Source of the DNA: Limibacter armeniacum
Lineage (GTDB): Bacteria > Bacteroidota > Bacteroidia > Cytophagales > Flammeovirgaceae
Assembly: GCF_036880985.1 (NCBI RefSeq)
Contig: NZ_JBAJNO010000003.1
Location: 186,001 to 250,000 of the forward strand
DNA: 64,000 nt
Reading direction: 5' to 3'
The notes under the pieces were generated by a model. It searched no databases, had not been told where the DNA came from, and saw only the letters and a list, made by a program, of their open reading frames with translations. The first letter of the stretch is position 1; every line of letters starts with the position of its first letter. Position numbers and translations under genes: made by a program. Of the stretch, positions 38,165 through 46,748 are shown piece by piece.

Positions 38165-40177
38165 TCAGATTTGCTCCATTGGCTGGAAGCTTACTGCTGC
38201 CCCTCCTCCCGGTGCCAGCTGCAATGTCAGCGTCGTACCATTACTGCTTATCGTATCACTGTCAATCTGCATGGATAATGGGTTACTGGTCATATCAGCA
38301 TCCTTTCCATCAGCGTAGACCGTCATCTGGTATGTCGTGTTAGGATCCAAGAAATCCAATGGCACTTCCAGTGTTCTCCCCTTCTCATTGGTAATGCTTC
38401 CCAAGTACCACGACCTGCTTTCTTTATCTCTCCTAACGGTAGTGATATACTCACCAATCTTAGCATTCAATACCTTTGTTTCTTCCCAGTCAACCGGCAC
38501 ATTCTTGATAAACTCAAATGCTGGCTGATCTTTGTAATTCTCGGGAAGATCGGCAGTCATCTGCAACGGACTGTAGATTACGATATAGAGCGCCAATTGC
38601 TTCGCCAGTGTAGTCTGTACTCTGTTGTTCGGTCTGCTTTCGATCATGATATCAAAGATACCCGGCGTGTAATCCATTGGTCCTGCCAGCAGTCTTGTAA
38701 AAGGAAGAATAGTCGTATGGCTTGGCGGGTTTCCATCACTCCACGCGTCATACTCTGTTCCTCTTGCGCCTTCCGCAGTCATCAGGTTCGGGAAGGTTCT
38801 ACGTAAACCTGTCTGTTTTACTGGCTCGTGGGTATCCAACATGATCTGTCTTTTGGCCGCCTCTTCCATCACTCTTCTGAAGTGACGAACCATGTACTGA
38901 CCTTGGTGTCTTTCCTTATCGTTGATCAGTTTAGAAACATAGCCCGTTTTGACATAGTGGACGTTATGTGCCTTGTAAAGGTCAAAGGCATCTTCCAATT
39001 GTCTGTCATAGCTCTCTACATTTCCTCCTGTCTCGTGGTGACCAATCAGTCCAACGCCCACTTCTTCACCATATCTTGTGATTTCTGCCAAGTCAAAGTC
39101 AGGGTATGGTTTTGTAAAGTCAAACCTTCCTTCGGTCCAGTCGCCATCCCATCCTTCGTTCCATCCTTCTGCCAATACACCCGAAAGGTTGTTTTTTGCG
39201 GCAAAGTCCATCATGGCTTTTACATTTTCCGTTGTCGCACCATGCTTAGGTCCCTGTCCCCAAGTCTGCTTTTCCAGGTGCATTCCCCACCAGATACCAG
39301 TATATCTTGCTGGCTTAATCCAAGAATCGTCTTCCAGCTGATTAGGTTCGTTCAGGTTCAAAATCAGGTTGGAAGTCACCAAATCACCTGCCTTATCACC
39401 AATCAGAATCGTTCTCCAAGGTGTTTTCATTGGTGCTGCCGTCTTAACCTTTGTCCCATCTGACCAAGGCACCAAATCACATGAGAGCGTATTGTCACCG
39501 ATATTCAGCAGTGTCATCCCTGCATAATCTACCAAGGCCGCCTCATGGATACTGATATAAAGACTGTCCTTATATTCCATGGTCAGTGGCGTATGCACTG
39601 CTTCACGCAACACATTAGCAGGACTTTTCTTATACAAATACTCATAATCCTGATTGTCTCCCACTGCTGGAATCCACCACGCCTGAAAATCTTTTGCCAA
39701 GGCAAACTCCGTCAACTCATCCATGATTACCAACTCTTCCAGATGTGGCTGCTCTGGAATTTCATAGCGGAAACCAACACCGTCATTAAATACCCTGAAC
39801 TCCAGATTCAGCTTTCGGTTCTCTCCGCTTTTCTCCTCCAAAGCTACATTCATGCGCTGGTGATAGTCTCTTACAGTCTTGGACTCTCCCCAAGGCAATT
39901 CCCATGTATTGTCCACTATCTCTTTCTTGATATTGACAATATGGAAACCTGTATCCAAGGCTGCTGCATTTTGGAAAATAAATCCCAATCGGGACGGGCT
40001 GATAATGGGCTCTCCTTCTTTGGAGATCTGATAGTAAGGGACGCCATTCTTTACTTCGAATGTCAGGGCAATTTTTCCATCCGGTGATGTTACCTCTTCC
40101 TTGTCTAGGTCAGGTACTTTTTCAGCACAGGATGCCATTACCAACACGACCCAAAAAAATAGAATAACCTTCTTCAT
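38165..40177 (-). CDS. GH97 alpha-glucosidase, inverting type, lipoprotein
   Basis: 670 residues, SusB-like length. Lipobox WVVLVMASC. N-terminal beta-sandwich (about 30-290), catalytic barrel (about 300-570) and C-terminal beta domain. The catalytic region has VHYVKTGYVSKL rather than the Asp nucleophile of retaining members, followed by LDTHEPVKQTGLRRTFPNL and AEGARGTEYDAW, which hold the Glu residues of inverting GH97 enzymes. It should release glucose from the non-reducing ends of alpha-glucans in the periplasm or at the membrane. First gene of the glucan utilisation operon. Confidence 0.94.
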   Translation of the reverse strand: MKKVILFFWVVLVMASCAEKVPDLDKEEVTSPDGKIALTFEVKNGVPYYQISKEGEPIISPSRLGFIFQNAAALDTGFHIVNIKKEIVDNTWELPWGESKTVRDYHQRMNVALEEKSGENRKLNLEFRVFNDGVGFRYEIPEQPHLEELVIMDELTEFALAKDFQAWWIPAVGDNQDYEYLYKKSPANVLREAVHTPLTMEYKDSLYISIHEAALVDYAGMTLLNIGDNTLSCDLVPWSDGTKVKTAAPMKTPWRTILIGDKAGDLVTSNLILNLNEPNQLEDDSWIKPARYTGIWWGMHLEKQTWGQGPKHGATTENVKAMMDFAAKNNLSGVLAEGWNEGWDGDWTEGRFDFTKPYPDFDLAEITRYGEEVGVGLIGHHETGGNVESYDRQLEDAFDLYKAHNVHYVKTGYVSKLINDKERHQGQYMVRHFRRVMEEAAKRQIMLDTHEPVKQTGLRRTFPNLMTAEGARGTEYDAWSDGNPPSHTTILPFTRLLAGPMDYTPGIFDIMIESRPNNRVQTTLAKQLALYIVIYSPLQMTADLPENYKDQPAFEFIKNVPVDWEETKVLNAKIGEYITTVRRDKESRSWYLGSITNEKGRTLEVPLDFLDPNTTYQMTVYADGKDADMTSNPLSMQIDSDTISSNGTTLTLQLAPGGGAAVSFQPMEQI

Positions 40178-40655
40178 GTGAACACTGCTTTATAATGCTT
40201 TTACTTGAGAAATACTTACCAGCCAAATCTGATAAGAGTATCTCCAACACTTGTTTCACAAATAAAGGTCAGTTGTACACGAACATGAATTTATCAAAAC
40301 AAAATCTAGAAAAAATAAGACAAAAAAAATCTCAATCAACTGATTATCAATATAATTATTGAATCAAAAATCTAGACAAATCAAGAGCTTATCAAGCCCG
40401 AAAATGCTCTATATTGAACATTTCAAAGAGTATTTTTCATGATTTCTGATACAAAAACAACAAGTATATGGTTTACGCTTACCCATTAATACCATTAGAA
40501 TCGGTCACTTTTTATAAGGAAAGAGTACGATGTCTTTTATGTTTTTTAAGCGATAAAGTGTACCAAATCACTTTAAAAAAACAACCCCCAACCTGTCAGT
40601 CAAAACTAACAAGTGGGGGTGTTTCGTTATACACACTTTTACCGAATATTAAAGC
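40178..40655. other. Promoter region of the alpha-glucan utilisation locus
   Basis: 478 AT-rich bases between galT and GH97, with the galT terminator at 40580-40624. No operator was recognised; the galactose operator palindrome is absent. Confidence 0.45.
40580..40624 (-). terminator. Terminator of the galK-galT operon
   Basis: AACAACCCCCAACCTGT and ACAAGTGGGGGTGTT pair with small bulges around a short loop; on the minus strand the stem ends in a T-run (from AAAAAAA at 40574-40581). Confidence 0.7.
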
Positions 40656-41720
40656 TTAGTTGAATACATTCCTTTTGCTTTTGTAATGCTCCTTGGAAAG
40701 TACTCTCAATCTTGCTGCCGCCTGTTCCGCTGTAATATCACGTTGCGGATTTGCCAGCATCTCATAGCCTACCATAAACTTCTTGACTGTGGCTGAGCGC
40801 AACAATGGCGGATAGAACATCATATGCATATGCCATTCCTCATGAGCTTTGCCATCTGTAGGAGCCTGATGGATACCTGCCGAGTATGGGAAAGAAATCT
40901 CGAACAGGTTATCGTACATAATACCTAATTGCTTATAGGCATCAGCGAAGGCATCTCTTTCTGCATCTGTCAGGTCAGTGATACGAGCTACATGGCGTTT
41001 AGGGACGATCATCGCCTCAAATGGCCAAACTGCCCAAAATGGTACCAAACCCACAAAGTGCTCATTTTCAAACAAGATACGCTCACCTGATTCCAGTTCT
41101 ATTTTCAGGTAATCAGTCAACAACGATGTTCCATTTTCTTTCCAATATGCAAGCTGTTGCACTTGTTTTTTGGCTGGTTCTACCGGAACTGTCTCCTCTG
41201 CCCAAATCTGACCGTGCGGGTGTGGATTGGAACAACCCATCGTAGCACCCTTATTCTCAAAGATTTGTACGTAATTGATAAATTCCTTTTTACCGAGGTC
41301 TTCGTATTCCTTTGCCCAAAGGTCTACCACTTTTCTGATGGCAGCTACTTCCATCTCAGGAATTGTCAGGTCATGGCGTGGTGAGAAGCAAACTACTCTT
41401 GCCATTCCTCTTTCACTCTCCGCTTTCAGTAGCCCACCTTTACTGAAGCTTCCTTCTGGAGTATCTGAAAGCAATGCTGAGAAATCATTGGTAAACACAT
41501 AGGTATCAGTATATTCAGGGTTTTTCTCCCCTCCTACCCTAGTGTTTCCGGCACACAAGTAACAGTCAGGGTCATGCTTCAGGCGCTTCTCCTCCTCCAT
41601 GTCTTCAACCTGACCTTGCCAAGGTCTCTTGGAACGGTGAGGCGATACCATTACCCATTCGCCAGTTAGTGGATTATATCTTCTGTGAGGATGTTCCTCA
41701 AATGAGAATTCTTTATTCAT
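40656..41720 (-). CDS. galT: Galactose-1-phosphate uridylyltransferase
   Basis: 354 residues, normal length. It swaps UMP between UDP-glucose and galactose-1-phosphate in the cytoplasm (Leloir pathway). Visible motifs: zinc-site [10 protein letters not shown], substrate loop [17 protein letters not shown], the HIT-type catalytic [12 protein letters not shown] and [19 protein letters not shown] near the C-terminus. Located downstream of galK on the same strand, separated by a long hairpin. Confidence 0.97.
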   Translation of the reverse strand: MNKEFSFEEHPHRRYNPLTGEWVMVSPHRSKRPWQGQVEDMEEEKRLKHDPDCYLCAGNTRVGGEKNPEYTDTYVFTNDFSALLSDTPEGSFSKGGLLKAESERGMARVVCFSPRHDLTIPEMEVAAIRKVVDLWAKEYEDLGKKEFINYVQIFENKGATMGCSNPHPHGQIWAEETVPVEPAKKQVQQLAYWKENGTSLLTDYLKIELESGERILFENEHFVGLVPFWAVWPFEAMIVPKRHVARITDLTDAERDAFADAYKQLGIMYDNLFEISFPYSAGIHQAPTDGKAHEEWHMHMMFYPPLLRSATVKKFMVGYEMLANPQRDITAEQAAARLRVLSKEHYKSKRNVFN

Positions 41721-41743
41721 TTTCTTAAGATATTAGATACTAG

Positions 41744-41811
41744 ATAGGTATAAGAAACCAGAGGCTTGTACAAACCTGTTTATAAGCAAAAATCCAGTTT
41801 CTTATACCTAT
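41744..41811 (-). promoter_or_regulatory. Long-stem hairpin between galK and galT
   Basis: ATAGGTATAAGAAACCA (41744-41760) and its complement at 41795-41811 match at 15 of 17 positions, with a 34-base loop that can fold again. It fills most of the 95-bp gap and could stabilise galK mRNA or reduce galT expression. Confidence 0.5.
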
Positions 41812-41815
41812 TAAT

Positions 41816-42976
41816 TTATGCTTTCAGAAACTGCTCAGCCTTAGCACCATCTCCGATTACGACCGTATAAGCCGTCATATCCTTGCCCATCGCGGCTTTA
41901 TAAGCAGGTCCTACTTCTGCAATAAATGCTTCTACCTTTTCTTCTTTGACTAAGTTGATGGTACAGCCTCCGAAGCCACCACCCATCATTCGGGCACCCA
42001 GAACATAGTCCTTGTCGAGAGTCTGTTCTACCAGAAAATCAAGCTCCTTACAGCTTACTTCATACTTCTCACTCAACCCTTTGTGTGACCCGTACATCTG
42101 CTTACCTAACCCTTCCAAATCCTGATTTTCAAGACAATGACATGCCTCTTCCAAACGCTCATTTTCTTCCACTACATAGCTGCAACGGTCATATACCACT
42201 TTATCCATCTCTGCCTGACATTCGTCAAGCATCTCATGGGTTACATCACGCAGGTTCTTTACCTCAGCATACTTGGTTTTTATCACTTCGACACCTGACT
42301 CGCACTGTGCCCTACGTGTATTGTATTCTGATGAGGCCAATGAGTGTGCTACATTGGTATTGCACAAAACCAGCTTGTAGCCTTCTATATTCAGTGGGAA
42401 ATGCTGAATTTCTTGTGTTCTGCAATCCAAACGGATAACATGGTTTTCTTTGCCAAATGTTGAAGCAAACTGATCCATGATTCCACACTTAACACCTGCA
42501 AAATTGTGCTCCGCAGCCTGTCCTGCCAATGCAATATCCACAGGCTCAAGAGAACCTTCGAAAAGCGAGTTAAGGCCCGTTCCCAAACCACATTCCAATG
42601 CCGCAGAAGATGACATACCTGCTCCCAGTGGTACATCACTGGTAAACACGACATCAAAGCCTCTCACTTTCAGTCCTTTTTTCTGCGTTTCAGCTACTAC
42701 ACCAATAATGTAGTTAATCCACCCTTCTTGAGGAGAAAGGTTGTCCAAGTCAAATTCTCCGTGCTTATTAAGGTCTATAGCATAAGCCTGAACCTTGTCC
42801 AGATCATTCTTGCGTAGCACAAATACCATTTCCTTGTCAATGGCAGCAGGCAATACAAAACCATCATTGTAGTCTGTATGCTCGCCAATAATATTGACCC
42901 TTCCGGGTGCTCTAGCAATCACCTCTGGAGTACCAAACAGTTCTTCGAACTTCTTTACTGCATTTCTTGTATTCAT
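41816..42976 (-). CDS. galK: Galactokinase
   Basis: 386 residues from the ATG at 42976 (MNTRNAVKKFEELFG); the frame extends 25 codons upstream toward the operator, but the shorter start matches the family. GHMP kinase motifs are intact: signature RAPGRVNIIGEHTDYNDGF, ATP-binding PLGAGMSSSAALE, and ARMMGGGFGGCTINLV. It phosphorylates galactose at C1 with ATP. A shared palindrome lies 111 bases upstream, between galK and the divergent LacI-type gene. Confidence 0.97.
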   Translation of the reverse strand: MNTRNAVKKFEELFGTPEVIARAPGRVNIIGEHTDYNDGFVLPAAIDKEMVFVLRKNDLDKVQAYAIDLNKHGEFDLDNLSPQEGWINYIIGVVAETQKKGLKVRGFDVVFTSDVPLGAGMSSSAALECGLGTGLNSLFEGSLEPVDIALAGQAAEHNFAGVKCGIMDQFASTFGKENHVIRLDCRTQEIQHFPLNIEGYKLVLCNTNVAHSLASSEYNTRRAQCESGVEVIKTKYAEVKNLRDVTHEMLDECQAEMDKVVYDRCSYVVEENERLEEACHCLENQDLEGLGKQMYGSHKGLSEKYEVSCKELDFLVEQTLDKDYVLGARMMGGGFGGCTINLVKEEKVEAFIAEVGPAYKAAMGKDMTAYTVVIGDGAKAEQFLKA

Positions 42977-43086
42977 AATCCCCGAATTGATTGTAACTTT
43001 CACATTTATAACACTAGTATAGTGAGATAAGATTGATAAATTGCCACTCATAACAAGCTAATTTGACACTAAAAGTGAAATACCGT

Positions 43087-43106
43087 TTCCGGTAACGTTA
43101 TCGGAA
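43087..43106. promoter_or_regulatory. Galactose operator 1 (LacI-family type)
   Basis: TTCCGGTAACGTTATCGGAA, a 20-bp palindrome with one mismatched pair and a central CG. An identical copy occurs at 45968-45987 in front of the symporter. Located between divergent galK and the LacI-family gene, whose start is about 32 bases away, so autoregulation is likely. Confidence 0.8.
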
Positions 43107-43137
43107 AAAGGCTGCGTTAAGCTTTTGACAATCAACC

Positions 43138-44190
43138 ATGAAAAAGAAGAGAAATACCACCATAAAGGATCTAGCCCGAAGACTTGATATTTCCGTCTCC
43201 ACAGTATCAAGGGCTTTGCGTGATGCACCTGATGTCAACTACGAAACCAAACAGCAGGTACTAGCATTGGCGGAACAGCTAAACTACAAGCGCAATATGC
43301 TTGCTACCAGCCTTGTAAGTAAAAGAACCTACAATATTGGTGTGATTGTTCCTGAACTGTCTGTCCCATTCTTTGGCTACGCCATCAGTGGTATACAACA
43401 GACACTTTATGAGTATGGATACAAGATGTTGATTGGACATACTTCAGAGCAGTTTAAGCTGGAACAGGATAGTGTACAGATGATGATTGATAACCAAGTA
43501 GACGGTATCATTATCTCTGTTTCTAAAGACACTGAAGACTATCAGCACCTTCATCAAGCAAAGGAAGAAGACATTCCTGTGGTTATGTTTGACCGTGTAA
43601 TCCCTGAACTGCAACAAGTATTTTCCAATGTGATAGTGGATGACAAGGATGGTGCGTTCAATGCCACTGCCCATCTGATTGAGCACGGCTATAAACGAAT
43701 CGCTCACATCAGTGGCCCTAAAAACCTGTATATCAGCCAGAAACGAATAGAGGGATATAAAGAAGCGTTGGAGATGTATAACATTGGTTTTCAGTCTGAA
43801 TACCTGATCCATTGTAACCTGAGAGTCGATGCGGCAACTGCTACAGAGCAATTACTTAGACTTCCAGAGCCTCCTGATGCTATTTTTGCAATCAATGACC
43901 CTGTAGCATTTGAAATTTTACATTACTTGAATGAACTAGGTGTAAAAGTCCCTGAAGAAATTGGGGTTGTAGGCTATACAGGAGACCCTATGGGTAGACT
44001 TTTTAACCCAAGCCTTACCTCTATCAGGCAACCTTCTGCCATGATGGGGTCAAAAGCAGCTGAGTTGCTAATCAAAGAAATAAACCATAAGCACAACCCT
44101 GCTACCAAAAACTTGCCTTTTGAGCATAGCACCATAATCTTACCCACTGAATTGATTACGGGAAGGTCAAGTGTGAAAAAGAGACTTTAG
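43138..44190 (+). CDS. LacI-family transcriptional regulator of galactose genes
   Basis: 350 residues. N-terminal LacI HTH (TIKDLARRLDISVSTVSRALRD) with hinge helix (NYKRNMLATSLVSK), then a periplasmic-binding-protein-like sensor (about 65-345) with NIGVIVPELSVPFFGYAISGI. Divergent from galK with the palindromic operator between them; the same palindrome precedes the galactose symporter. It is therefore probably a repressor relieved by galactose or a derivative. Family is certain, ligand inferred from context. Confidence 0.92.
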   Translation: MKKKRNTTIKDLARRLDISVSTVSRALRDAPDVNYETKQQVLALAEQLNYKRNMLATSLVSKRTYNIGVIVPELSVPFFGYAISGIQQTLYEYGYKMLIGHTSEQFKLEQDSVQMMIDNQVDGIIISVSKDTEDYQHLHQAKEEDIPVVMFDRVIPELQQVFSNVIVDDKDGAFNATAHLIEHGYKRIAHISGPKNLYISQKRIEGYKEALEMYNIGFQSEYLIHCNLRVDAATATEQLLRLPEPPDAIFAINDPVAFEILHYLNELGVKVPEEIGVVGYTGDPMGRLFNPSLTSIRQPSAMMGSKAAELLIKEINHKHNPATKNLPFEHSTIILPTELITGRSSVKKRL

Positions 44191-44213
44191 AAACGATATT
44201 GGAGATTGTACAC

Positions 44214-44257
44214 AAAAAAGACCTACCGGAAAATCTGAATCCCGATAGGTCTTTTTT
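44214..44257. terminator. Bidirectional terminator after the LacI-family gene
   Basis: AAAAAAGACCTACCGG (44214-44229) and CCCGATAGGTCTTTTTT (44241-44257) form a stem with flanking A- and T-runs, between convergent genes. Confidence 0.8.
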
Positions 44258-44289
44258 CTGATATCTAGTGTCTAGAATCTACTATCTAG

Positions 44290-45855
44290 CTACCACCAAA
44301 GTGCATAAATTGCAGCTACGAAAGTAAATAGAAGGATTGACACCATATTAAACACTGAGCTGGTCTTGAATAACTCCATCCCAAAGGTAAAACCTTTACT
44401 GTGTGAATACCCTTCGATATATGTAATAGCAACCATCATTGCTGAAAGTATCAAGAAAACTACACCCATTTGGTCGATAAATGGCATCTCTGGGAACAAT
44501 ACACTGTCTACCAGAATTGAGAATGGAATAGAAGCTACAGCCACTGCCAATGCAGCATTTGCTGTCGATTTTTTCCAGAACAATCCGAAAATAAAGATTA
44601 CCACAACACCTGGGCTTACATAACCAGAGTATTTTTGGATAAACTGGAATGCCTGATCAAGGTTTGCCAGCTGAGGGCCAACCAAAACAGCAATCAACAG
44701 TGCTACAGCACTTGTCAAACGACCTACTTTTACCAGATTACCTTCAGAAGAGTTTTTGTTGAAAAACGGCTTGTAGATATCTAGCGTAAAGATAGTAGAA
44801 ATACTGTTGATCATTGAGCTAAGTGAAGAAACCACTGCTGCAATCAATGCTGCGAATGCCAGTCCTTTGATTCCTGTTGGCACAAATGTACTCAGAAGCC
44901 AAGGATAAGCCTCATCTGGCTTGGCAATATCTGCCTGCAATGCGAATGCTGCAATACCTGGAATTACCACGATCAAAGGCAGAACCACTTTCAAGAAACC
45001 TGCAAACAGGATACCTCTCTGTCCTTCTTCAATGTTTTTAGCTGCCAAAGCACGCTGGATAATGTATTGGTTACATCCCCAGTAACTCAAGTTAGCGATC
45101 CACATACCCCCTACCAGTACAGAAATACCTGGTAAATAAGAATATGCCTCCTGATTAGAATCAAAAATCAAATCAAACTTTTCAGGAGCTTTTTCCAATA
45201 AAGCAGAAGCACCTGCAAAGAAACCAGTATCACCACCCACTGCATTTACAGCCAAGTAAGTTGTAATCAGACCTCCACCAATTAGGAAGATCACCTGAAT
45301 CACATCTGTCCATGCAACAGCCTTCAGACCGCCATAGATCGAGTACAGCCCTGAAAACAATGCCAAACCGATGATACCATACATCAGATCAACCCCCATA
45401 ATGGTCTGCAATGCTAATGCACCCAAGTAAAGGATTGAAGTCAGGTTGACAAATACAAACAGGAAGATCCAGAAAATCGCCATACTTGTTCTCACTCGGC
45501 TATCGTAACGATGCTCTAGGAACTGTGGCATTGTAAATATTTTTTCCCTGATAAAAATGGGTAAGAAGAATTTGGCAACCACAATAAGTGTTATTGCTGC
45601 CATCAGCTCATAGCTGGCAATACCAAAACCGATTGCATAACCAGAGCCTGACATACCAATAAACTGTTCAGCAGAAATATTGGATGCGATCAGTGACGAA
45701 CCAATAGCCCACCAAGGTAATGACTTACTGGCCAGAAAATAATCTTCGGAGTTCTTTTCATGCCCTCCCTTGTCTCGAGATACCCACAAGCCAATCCCGA
45801 TGATCAGCAGGCAGTACCCGATAAACACAATAAAATCAATCGTTGAGAAATCCAT
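44290..45855 (-). CDS. Sodium/galactose symporter (SGLT type, SSS family)
   Basis: 521 residues with about 14 membrane helices. The sequence strongly resembles the Vibrio sodium/galactose transporter, with SNISAEQFIGMSGSGYAIG, VNLTSILYLGALALQTIMG, SIYGGLKAVAWTDVIQV and ANLSYWGCNQYIIQRALAAK. It moves galactose or glucose with Na+ across the inner membrane. Preceded by the same operator as galK, at 113 bases from the start versus 111 for galK. Part of the galactose regulon though transcribed separately. Confidence 0.93.
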   Translation of the reverse strand: MDFSTIDFIVFIGYCLLIIGIGLWVSRDKGGHEKNSEDYFLASKSLPWWAIGSSLIASNISAEQFIGMSGSGYAIGFGIASYELMAAITLIVVAKFFLPIFIREKIFTMPQFLEHRYDSRVRTSMAIFWIFLFVFVNLTSILYLGALALQTIMGVDLMYGIIGLALFSGLYSIYGGLKAVAWTDVIQVIFLIGGGLITTYLAVNAVGGDTGFFAGASALLEKAPEKFDLIFDSNQEAYSYLPGISVLVGGMWIANLSYWGCNQYIIQRALAAKNIEEGQRGILFAGFLKVVLPLIVVIPGIAAFALQADIAKPDEAYPWLLSTFVPTGIKGLAFAALIAAVVSSLSSMINSISTIFTLDIYKPFFNKNSSEGNLVKVGRLTSAVALLIAVLVGPQLANLDQAFQFIQKYSGYVSPGVVVIFIFGLFWKKSTANAALAVAVASIPFSILVDSVLFPEMPFIDQMGVVFLILSAMMVAITYIEGYSHSKGFTFGMELFKTSSVFNMVSILLFTFVAAIYALWW

Positions 45856-45967
45856 ATCTTATAGCTAATAGTCGTAAAAAGTACATTTTTTTACCAATTA
45901 TATACTATTGACGGGATATAAAACAGTATCTATCAACAATTTTGAGTGTCTAAACACGAAATATCGT

Positions 45968-45987
45968 TTCCGGTAACGTTATCGGAA
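45968..45987 (-). promoter_or_regulatory. Galactose operator 2, upstream of the symporter
   Basis: Same 20 bases as at 43087-43106; identity extends leftward so that 29 of 30 bases agree. Evidence for one regulator controlling both transcription units. Confidence 0.8.
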
Positions 45988-46015
45988 TCTTATGCTGACT
46001 TGGTTAGCAACAAAA

Positions 46016-46039
46016 AAGGAGTCCTACACTGGACTCCTT
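46016..46039 (-). terminator. Terminator of the HTH/coiled-coil gene
   Basis: AAGGAGTCC / GGACTCCTT with a six-base loop, 24 bases past the stop at 46063; on the minus strand a T-run follows. Confidence 0.75.
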
Positions 46040-46062
46040 CTTATTTGTCATCAAGACAATTA

Positions 46063-46476
46063 TTATTTCAATTTTTTGACGTTGAGATCTTCTGCAACCT
46101 TCTCCCCTAATACCTTTGTCAGATAGCCTAACATTTGCCTGTATTCGTTCTCTGCACTCCTAAATTCCTTCTCTCGCTCCCTACTCTCTTCTACCTGTTT
46201 ACGTAAAAAAGCGATCTCTGAGCGCAACTGAGCAATCATTTCAGACTCATCTATCGATTTATCATCTGTATTTTGATCGCTAATACCGAACAGTTGCTTA
46301 GCGTATTCCAACTCTACAAAGTATCGCACCTGTTTACCACGGTACGGCTCTGCAATAATGCTGTCATTATGCTTATTTTCCTTGAATTTGGCAGCAATTG
46401 TCTTTCTTACCGTAACTTCCGCCTTGCCAGCTAGTTCTGACAGTTCGCTTATCTTGAGATACCTTTTATTGCTCAT
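46063..46476 (-). CDS. HTH DNA-binding protein with coiled coil, replicon backbone
   Basis: 137 residues. An N-terminal helix-turn-helix (about 6-45, LKISELSELAGKAEVTVRKTI) precedes a short strand region and a strongly charged coiled coil (about 75-120, with REREKEFRSAENEYRQ). No known family recognised. Layout resembles small plasmid-borne repressors or partition accessory proteins. Divergent from the membrane protein gene at 46749. The 272-bp gap between them holds repeated TATCGCTAAT-like half-sites next to its start, so it is likely autoregulated. Confidence 0.7.
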   Translation of the reverse strand: MSNKRYLKISELSELAGKAEVTVRKTIAAKFKENKHNDSIIAEPYRGKQVRYFVELEYAKQLFGISDQNTDDKSIDESEMIAQLRSEIAFLRKQVEESREREKEFRSAENEYRQMLGYLTKVLGEKVAEDLNVKKLK

Positions 46477-46488
46477 TTATCAGTTAAA

Positions 46489-46544
46489 TATCGATTAATT
46501 AGCGATATTTTTATCGTTATTTTATTGCTAATTTTATCGCTAAT
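46489..46544. promoter_or_regulatory. Cluster of half-sites TATCGCTAAT upstream of the HTH gene
   Basis: ATTAGCGATA (46498-46507) and TATCGCTAAT (46535-46544) form an inverted pair. TATCGATTAAT (from 46489), TATCGTTAT (about 46512) and TATTGCTAAT (about 46523) lie around and between them. The cluster covers the region just before the start at 46476. Confidence 0.55.
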
Positions 46545-46554
46545 CTATAAAATT

Positions 46555-46615
46555 GCAGTAAATCATCCTAATCGCTCACTGAGCGCAAACTTATTGCACC
46601 CATTAGGATGATTAA
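46555..46615. promoter_or_regulatory. Inverted pair of iteron-like sequences with nested hairpin
   Basis: AATCATCCTAAT (46561-46572) and ATTAGGATGATT (46602-46613) form a perfect 12-bp inverted repeat. The right arm in context, GCACCCATTAGGATGATT, matches the Rep iteron consensus at 52.8-53.1 kb. Between the arms CGCTC/GAGCG (46573-46585) makes a second small hairpin. Confidence 0.6.
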
Positions 46616-46748
46616 GAGCTATTACTTTTGAAACCACTTTTTAGGGAAATCAACAGCTTCTCCTAAAAGAATTTAATTAAAAAAACACTTCCCCTTCCGC
46701 GACCAAACTTCAGGGGAAGCGCTTAAATCAAAATTTATCATTGATCTT

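Noticed and set aside
38828-39463. 211-codon plus-strand ORF
   Set aside because: Antisense to the GH97 catalytic region; product is an implausible Phe/Val/His-rich string.
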